A stretch of DNA of 64,000 bases from an uncultured Paracoccaceae bacterium (GTDB lineage: Bacteria > Pseudomonadota > Alphaproteobacteria > Rhodobacterales > Rhodobacteraceae), in contig CANNFE010000009.1 in the NCBI GenBank assembly GCA_947503775.1, positions 1-64,000 of the forward strand, written 5' to 3'. Shown in pieces: positions 60,080-64,000 of this stretch. The translations under genes were made by a program, and so were the position numbers. The notes below the pieces were generated by a model that ran no database searches, had not been told where the DNA came from, and saw only the letters and a list, made by a program, of their open reading frames with translations. The stretch's first letter is position 1, and the number at the start of each line of letters is the position of its first letter.

Positions 60080-60810
60080 GGGTTCTGCTTCTGGCTGGCA
60101 CCGCCGAGGCCCGGGACCTGGCGTCGGAAATGGCCCGGGCGGGGATCGATGGTGTCGCATCCTTGGCAGGGGCTGTGCGCAGGCCAGCGATGCAGGACAT
60201 GCCGACGCGGATCGGCGGCTTCGGGGGCGGGGCCGCGTTTTTGCAGTATCTTGAGGCCGAGCGGATCACCGCGGTGATCGATGCGACCCATCCTTTTGCA
60301 GCCCGCATCTCGCAGAGGACCCAGCGGCTTTGCTCGGGGCGGCGGATCCCCTATCTGCAGCTCTTGCGGCCGCCCTGGACCGCGGATCCGGACGATCGCT
60401 GGCAGCAGGTCGACCGCGAGGAGGATGTCGCGGCTCTGGTCCCGCCGGATGCGACGGTCTTTCTTGCCACCGGGCGGCAGACGCTGGAGCGGTTCGGCGG
60501 GCTTGCCGGGCGAGAGGTGATCGCTCGGCAGATCGATCCACCGGAGGAGGAATTTCCTTTCCCGGGCGGGCGGTTTCTGATCGGGCGTCCGCCCTTTGCG
60601 GTTGAAGACGAGGTGCAGCTTTTCCGGGATCTCGGGGTGGATTGGCTGGTGGTAAAGAATGCCGGCGGCGCGCCGAGCCGGTCCAAGCTGGATGCGGCGC
60701 GGATCCTTGATATTCCGGTGGCGATGATTGCGCGGCCTGCCCAGCCGCCCGGCGATAAGGTGGAAAGCGTTGAGGGAGCGATGGCATGGCTGAGAGAGAT
60801 CGACGGATGA
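60076..60810 (+). CDS. cobK: Precorrin-6A/cobalt-precorrin-6A reductase
   Basis: 244-aa NAD(P)H-dependent reductase acting on the corrin macrocycle. The N-terminal nucleotide-binding motif 'VLLLAGTAEARDLA' (residues 3-16), 'IDATHPFAARISQRT' (about 67-81) and 'VVKNAGGAPSRSKLDAA' (about 193-209) are typical of CobK/CbiJ. The ATG at 60076 overlaps the cbiD stop, so the two are translated together. The open frame reaching 59965 is a shadow of cbiD. Confidence 0.94.
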   Translation: MRVLLLAGTAEARDLASEMARAGIDGVASLAGAVRRPAMQDMPTRIGGFGGGAAFLQYLEAERITAVIDATHPFAARISQRTQRLCSGRRIPYLQLLRPPWTADPDDRWQQVDREEDVAALVPPDATVFLATGRQTLERFGGLAGREVIARQIDPPEEEFPFPGGRFLIGRPPFAVEDEVQLFRDLGVDWLVVKNAGGAPSRSKLDAARILDIPVAMIARPAQPPGDKVESVEGAMAWLREIDG

Positions 60811-60886
60811 TCCCTGCTGGCACGGGCGCCTGCGCTCCTGCGGAGCGACACCCGCCCGCCCAGCCACGCCCCGGCGGGATCACGCG

Positions 60887-61519
60887 ATGAGCATAGGGCG
60901 CATCATCGAAGGGCCGGCGTGCATCGCTGAAGGCAGTGCTGCGCTCGCGGAGCTGGACCCGCGTCTGGCAGAGACGTTGCGCCGGATGGGGCCGCTGCCC
61001 TTGCGGAAGAAACCGGACGGGTTTGCGCCGCTTTTGAGCATGATCGTGAGCCAGCAGGTTTCGGTCGCCTCGGCGCGCGCGATCTGGGGCCGGATGCGAG
61101 AGGCGAAACTGACCGGACCGCGCAAGATCATCTGGGCGAGCGACGACGATCTGCGCGCGGCGGGGCTGAGCAGGCAGAAGATCCGCTATGCGCGGGCGCT
61201 GGCGGAGGCGCGGATCGACTTTCGGGCGCTTCGGAATGCGCCGACCGAAGAGGTCATTGCGGTGCTGACCGAAGTGCCGGGGATCGGCGTCTGGACCGCT
61301 GAGATCTACTCGATGTTTTCACTGGGGCGGGCGGATGTGTTCGCCCCCGGGGATCTGGCCTTGCAGGAAGGGGCGCGGATGCTGCTTGGGCTTGAGGACC
61401 GCCCCAAGGAAAAGGCCCTGCGCGAGATCGCCGAAGCCTGGAGCCCGTGGCGGTCGGTTGCGGCGCGTTTGCTCTGGGCGTACTACGCGGCGGAGCTCAA
61501 TCGAGAGGGTACGATGTGA
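60887..61519 (+). CDS. DNA-3-methyladenine glycosylase II-like (AlkA/HhH-GPD)
   Basis: 210-aa base-excision glycosylase with the helix-hairpin-helix GPD fold. The HhH motif is 'LTEVPGIGVWTAEIY' (about residues 127-141) followed by 'FAPGDLALQEG' with the catalytic aspartate (about 158). 'LLSMIVSQQVSVASARAIW' is the usual AlkA helix. It removes alkylated purines such as 3-methyladenine from DNA; the family fits but exact substrate range is not known. It overlaps the following esterase gene (GTGA). Confidence 0.9.
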   Translation: MSIGRIIEGPACIAEGSAALAELDPRLAETLRRMGPLPLRKKPDGFAPLLSMIVSQQVSVASARAIWGRMREAKLTGPRKIIWASDDDLRAAGLSRQKIRYARALAEARIDFRALRNAPTEEVIAVLTEVPGIGVWTAEIYSMFSLGRADVFAPGDLALQEGARMLLGLEDRPKEKALREIAEAWSPWRSVAARLLWAYYAAELNREGTM

Positions 61520-62184
61520 GGAGAGCACTTGAGGCCGGACGGCGCGCGCCCCTATCGGGTGAGATGCGGTCGATGGTTGTCTTCCTGCACGGTTATGGCG
61601 CCAATGGCGCGGACCTTCTGGGGCTGGCCGATCCGCTGGCCGAGCATATGCCCGACACAGCTTTTGTCGCACCCGATGCGCCGGAGGCCTGCGCCGGGGC
61701 ACCGATGGGATTTCAATGGTTTCCGATCCCTTGGATTGACGGATCCTCCGAGGAAGAGAGCCGGGCCGGGATGATGCGGGCGGCCGACGATCTGAACGCG
61801 TTTCTCGACGGGCTGATGGTCGACGAGGATCTGCTGCCGGAACAGGTGATGCTGTTAGGCTTCAGCCAGGGCACCATGATGAGCCTGCATGTGGCGCCGC
61901 GCCGGGAGGATCCGGTGGCCGGGTTGGTGGCGTTTTCGGGCCGTCTGCTTGATCCCGAGCTTCTGGTGGACGAGGTCGTCTCGCGTCCTCCGGTTCTGCT
62001 GGTGCATGGCGATCAGGACGATGTGGTTCCGCCCGGATCCTTGCCCGATGCCGCCGAAGCTTTGCAGGGCGCGGGATGGCGCGAAGTCTATGCGCATGTG
62101 ATGAAGGGCACGGGGCACGGGATTGCTCCGGATGGTCTGAACGTGGCGCTGGCCTTCATGCGCGAGCGGCTGGGATACAGCTAG
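61516..62184 (+). CDS. Alpha/beta hydrolase (phospholipase/carboxylesterase family)
   Basis: 222-aa serine hydrolase of the carboxylesterase YpfH/acyl-protein-thioesterase type. The oxyanion segment is 'VFLHGYGANG' (about 23-32), the nucleophile elbow 'LLGFSQGTMM' (Ser about 119), the acid in 'VHGDQDDVVP' (Asp about 168) and the catalytic His in 'GTGHGIAPDG' (about 201). The start is a GTG overlapping the stop of the glycosylase gene with GAGAGGG in front. No signal peptide, so cytoplasmic. Substrate unknown. Confidence 0.9.
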   Translation: MRRALEAGRRAPLSGEMRSMVVFLHGYGANGADLLGLADPLAEHMPDTAFVAPDAPEACAGAPMGFQWFPIPWIDGSSEEESRAGMMRAADDLNAFLDGLMVDEDLLPEQVMLLGFSQGTMMSLHVAPRREDPVAGLVAFSGRLLDPELLVDEVVSRPPVLLVHGDQDDVVPPGSLPDAAEALQGAGWREVYAHVMKGTGHGIAPDGLNVALAFMRERLGYS

Positions 62185-62390
62185 GGTCAAGCTGTGGAGA
62201 GACCTGTGGACAGAGCCGAGGGCACTGTCATCTGACCGTCACGCAAACACGGTATCGGTCCTGTGACCGGTGCGAGATATAGTGGCCCTTGCCCGAATCG
62301 AACCGCCATATATAGTCTTTTAGACGGGACGGTTCAGGGTCTTCTGGATCGCGCCCCACAAAGAAACGGCGGGCCGAGGAGCAGTCGGAT

Positions 62391-62975
62391 ATGGACGGTG
62401 ATTTCAGGACGACGTTCGTCCGTGAACCCAGCAACCTGAGGCATCATCCGGCATTGGTTCTCAATGCCGATTACCGGCCGCTCTCCTATTATCCGCTCTC
62501 GCTTTGGCCCTGGCAGGAGGCGATCAAGGCGGCCTGGCTCGACCGGGTCGATATCGTCGCCGAATACGACGAGGTGGTGCGCAGCCCCTCGACTCAGATC
62601 CGAATACCCTCGGTCGTTGTTTTGAAGGATTACGTCAAACCTCAGAAGCGCGTGGCCTTCACGCGCTTCAATCTTTTTCTGAGGGACGAATTCTGCTGCC
62701 AGTATTGCGGGGCGACCGGCGATCTGACCTTCGATCACGTGATTCCGCGAGCGCGGGGCGGTGTGACGAGTTGGGAAAACGTTGTGGCGGCCTGTTCGAA
62801 ATGCAACCTGCGCAAGGGCTCGCGCAGTCTGAGCCAGTCAGGCATGAACCTGCGCAAGCCGCCGCGGCAGCCCGCCTCCGAGCAATTGCGTAATCTGGGG
62901 CGCAAATTTCCGCCGAACCATCTGCACGATAGCTGGGTCGATTTCCTCTATTGGGATGCCGAGCTGGACGCGTGA
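62391..62975 (+). CDS. HNH endonuclease family protein
   Basis: 194-aa protein with an HNH domain at about residues 95-150: zinc CxxC 'CCQYCG' and 'ACSKCNLRKG', and the catalytic His in 'LTFDHVIPRARGG' (about 115), Asn in 'SWENVV'. The N-terminal part ('LVLNADYRPLSYYPLSLWPW') is strongly conserved in alphaproteobacteria, where the gene is single-copy and not part of a restriction or mobile system. Biological role unknown; possibly DNA repair. Preceded by a 206-base gap with no gene; GAGGAGCAG lies before the ATG. Confidence 0.9.
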   Translation: MDGDFRTTFVREPSNLRHHPALVLNADYRPLSYYPLSLWPWQEAIKAAWLDRVDIVAEYDEVVRSPSTQIRIPSVVVLKDYVKPQKRVAFTRFNLFLRDEFCCQYCGATGDLTFDHVIPRARGGVTSWENVVAACSKCNLRKGSRSLSQSGMNLRKPPRQPASEQLRNLGRKFPPNHLHDSWVDFLYWDAELDA

Positions 62976-63078
62976 TTGGTGCTGTTCTGACGCCGTTATC
63001 CTAACAAACCGTTTTGCCTGCGCACCGATGGCGCTAGACTTCTTGCGCGTGGGCTGGCGGCATGGCCTCAAACGCGTA

Positions 63079-63092
63079 TGTTTGCGCTAACG
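63079..63092. promoter_or_regulatory. Candidate LacI-type operator before zwf
   Basis: TGTTTGCGCTAACG resembles the palindrome TGTTAGCGCTAACA (12 of 14 positions) recognised by LacI-family sugar regulators and lies 26 bases before the zwf start, a place where a repressor would block transcription. Regulator unknown; could be chance. Confidence 0.4.
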
Positions 63093-63117
63093 AAGAGAAG
63101 TGATTCAGGGGCAGCTC

Positions 63118-64000
63118 ATGGTTTCGCGTGTCATTCCGGTCGATGATTTCGATCTCGTGATCTTTGGCGGCTCGGGCGATCTGGCCAAGCGCAAGATCCT
63201 TCCTGGCCTTTACCGGCGGTTTGTGGCCGGGCAAATGCCCGAAACGGCGCGGATCATCGGGGCGGCGCGCAGCGACTATTCCGACGAGGATTACCGGCAG
63301 GTCGCGCGGGAGGCTGTCGAGGAACATGTCAGCGAGGTCGACCAGGAGGTGCTGTCGGCGTTTCTGGGCCAGATCCATTATCTCGCGATCGACGCTAAGG
63401 GCGATAAGGGCTGGTCCGAGTTGCGCGATCTGATCCGGTTCGAGGTGATTAACGCCTTCTACTTCTCTGTCGCGCCTAGTCTTTTCGGAGATCTGGCAGA
63501 GCGTCTGCATTCCAACAAGATCGCCGACAAGAACAGCAGGGTCGTCGTCGAAAAACCCTTTGGGCGGGATCTGGAAACGGCGCAGGCGCTGAACGAGACG
63601 CTGGCCGCGCATTTTAAGGAGCGGCAGATTTACCGGATCGATCACTACCTTGGAAAGGAGACCGTCCAGAACTTGATGGCCGTGCGGTTCGGCAATGTCC
63701 TTTTCGAGCCGCTGTGGAAAACCCATTACATCGACCATATCCAGATCACCGTTGCCGAGGAGATCGGCGTCGAAGGGCGGGGCGAGTATTACGACAAGTC
63801 CGGCGCGATGCGCGACATGGTTCAGAACCACATGATGCAGCTTTTGTGCCTGATCGCGATGGAGCCGCCGAGCGTCTTCGGATCGGACGCGGTTCGGGAT
63901 GAAAAGCTCAAGGTTATCAGGGCATTGCAGCCTGTTTCCAACCACGAGATCGTGCGCGGCCAATATGATGGTGGCGAGGGTCTCACCAGCTATCGCGAGG
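63118..64000 (+). CDS. zwf: Glucose-6-phosphate 1-dehydrogenase (5' part, cut by window end)
   Basis: First 294 codons of the enzyme that oxidises glucose-6-phosphate to 6-phosphogluconolactone with NAD(P), entry to the Entner-Doudoroff and pentose phosphate routes. The cofactor motif is 'VIFGGSGDLAKRK' (about residues 14-26), 'VVVEKPFGRDLE' (about 142-153) and the substrate/catalytic motif 'RIDHYLGKE' with the active-site His (about 174-182). The ATG at 63118 is preceded by CAGGGGCAG. The coding frame is open at the right edge; pgl and other pathway genes would be expected beyond it. Confidence 0.96.
   Translation, partial: MVSRVIPVDDFDLVIFGGSGDLAKRKILPGLYRRFVAGQMPETARIIGAARSDYSDEDYRQVAREAVEEHVSEVDQEVLSAFLGQIHYLAIDAKGDKGWSELRDLIRFEVINAFYFSVAPSLFGDLAERLHSNKIADKNSRVVVEKPFGRDLETAQALNETLAAHFKERQIYRIDHYLGKETVQNLMAVRFGNVLFEPLWKTHYIDHIQITVAEEIGVEGRGEYYDKSGAMRDMVQNHMMQLLCLIAMEPPSVFGSDAVRDEKLKVIRALQPVSNHEIVRGQYDGGEGLTSYRE

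Noticed and set aside
1-64000. CRISPR array, prophage or insertion sequence
   Set aside because: No regularly spaced direct repeats, phage structural genes, integrase or transposase frames were found on either strand.

Overview
The window is a gene-dense, GC-rich (roughly mid-60s % by eye) chromosomal segment of an alphaproteobacterium, most likely a Rhodobacterales (Rhodobacteraceae/Roseobacter-type) species. The evidence is the gene content and order: a DksA with a degenerate one-cysteine zinc finger, a MoxR/CoxE-type VWA operon with a DUF2927 lipoprotein, the yceD-rpmF-plsX-fabH-ihfA-merR operon, the argS-SPOR-nagZ-scpA-scpB run, an OlsB acyltransferase, CbiD-type cobalamin genes and a long-form dCTP deaminase. 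No prophage, insertion sequence, CRISPR array or rRNA operon was seen. One tRNA (Pro, GGG) is present. About 69 protein genes are called, all apparently intact except the last, zwf, which runs off the right edge.

Layout. 0.2-12 kb: DUF2189 membrane protein, DHA2-type MFS exporter, GNAT, a bactofilin/M23 peptidase operon, a DUF455 ferritin-like protein, peroxiredoxin, a giant AsmA-like protein translationally coupled to queA, and a secreted DUF1194 protein. 12-23.2 kb: the main accessory block, a minus-strand carbohydrate/polyol locus: LacI-type regulator, TIM-barrel isomerase, Gfo/Idh/MocA dehydrogenase, then a complete ABC importer of the glycerol-transporter type (binding protein, two permeases, a DUF2160 small membrane protein, two ATPases) with an embedded VOC protein, ending in a fused dihydroxyacetone kinase. 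A near-palindrome TGAGGnACGTnCCTCA occurs before the binding-protein gene and a partial copy before the regulator gene; it is the best operator candidate. 23.3-32 kb: RlmI-like methyltransferase overlapped by a PIN-domain gene, M48 protease, DUF421, a 49-aa ORF, then the MoxR-GNAT-DUF2927-56aa-VWA operon, dksA, a small secreted protein and xth. 32.6-39.7 kb: ErpA/IscA-type protein, dgt, argS, SPOR protein, nagZ, scpA, scpB. 39.7-46 kb: dcd, tRNA-Pro, the fatty acid/phospholipid operon with ihfA and a MerR regulator, bamE, msrB. 46-51.3 kb: olsB, an ABC-F ATPase, an SDR/PEP-mutase-family pair, and a SoxR/VOC divergon with a clear SoxR box. 51.4-56.8 kb: cysS (with an unusually AT-rich 3' third), a hairpin-rich spacer, cimA, a squalene/phytoene-synthase-like protein and an MFS transporter. 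56.8-64 kb: cobalamin genes cobB-cobA and divergent cbiD-cobK, an AlkA-like glycosylase coupled to an esterase, an HNH endonuclease and the 5' part of zwf.

No gene-free stretch exceeds 300 bases; the longest (52895-53179) is full of inverted repeats. The most interesting points are the uncharacterised polyol locus with its predicted operator and a REP-like hairpin pair between binding-protein and permease genes, the MoxR operon with a previously easy-to-miss 56-aa membrane protein, the SoxR-VOC divergon, a repeat family that seems to bring a Shine-Dalgarno sequence to gene starts, and the compositional break inside cysS. Protein family calls rest on motifs read by eye; no database search was run.
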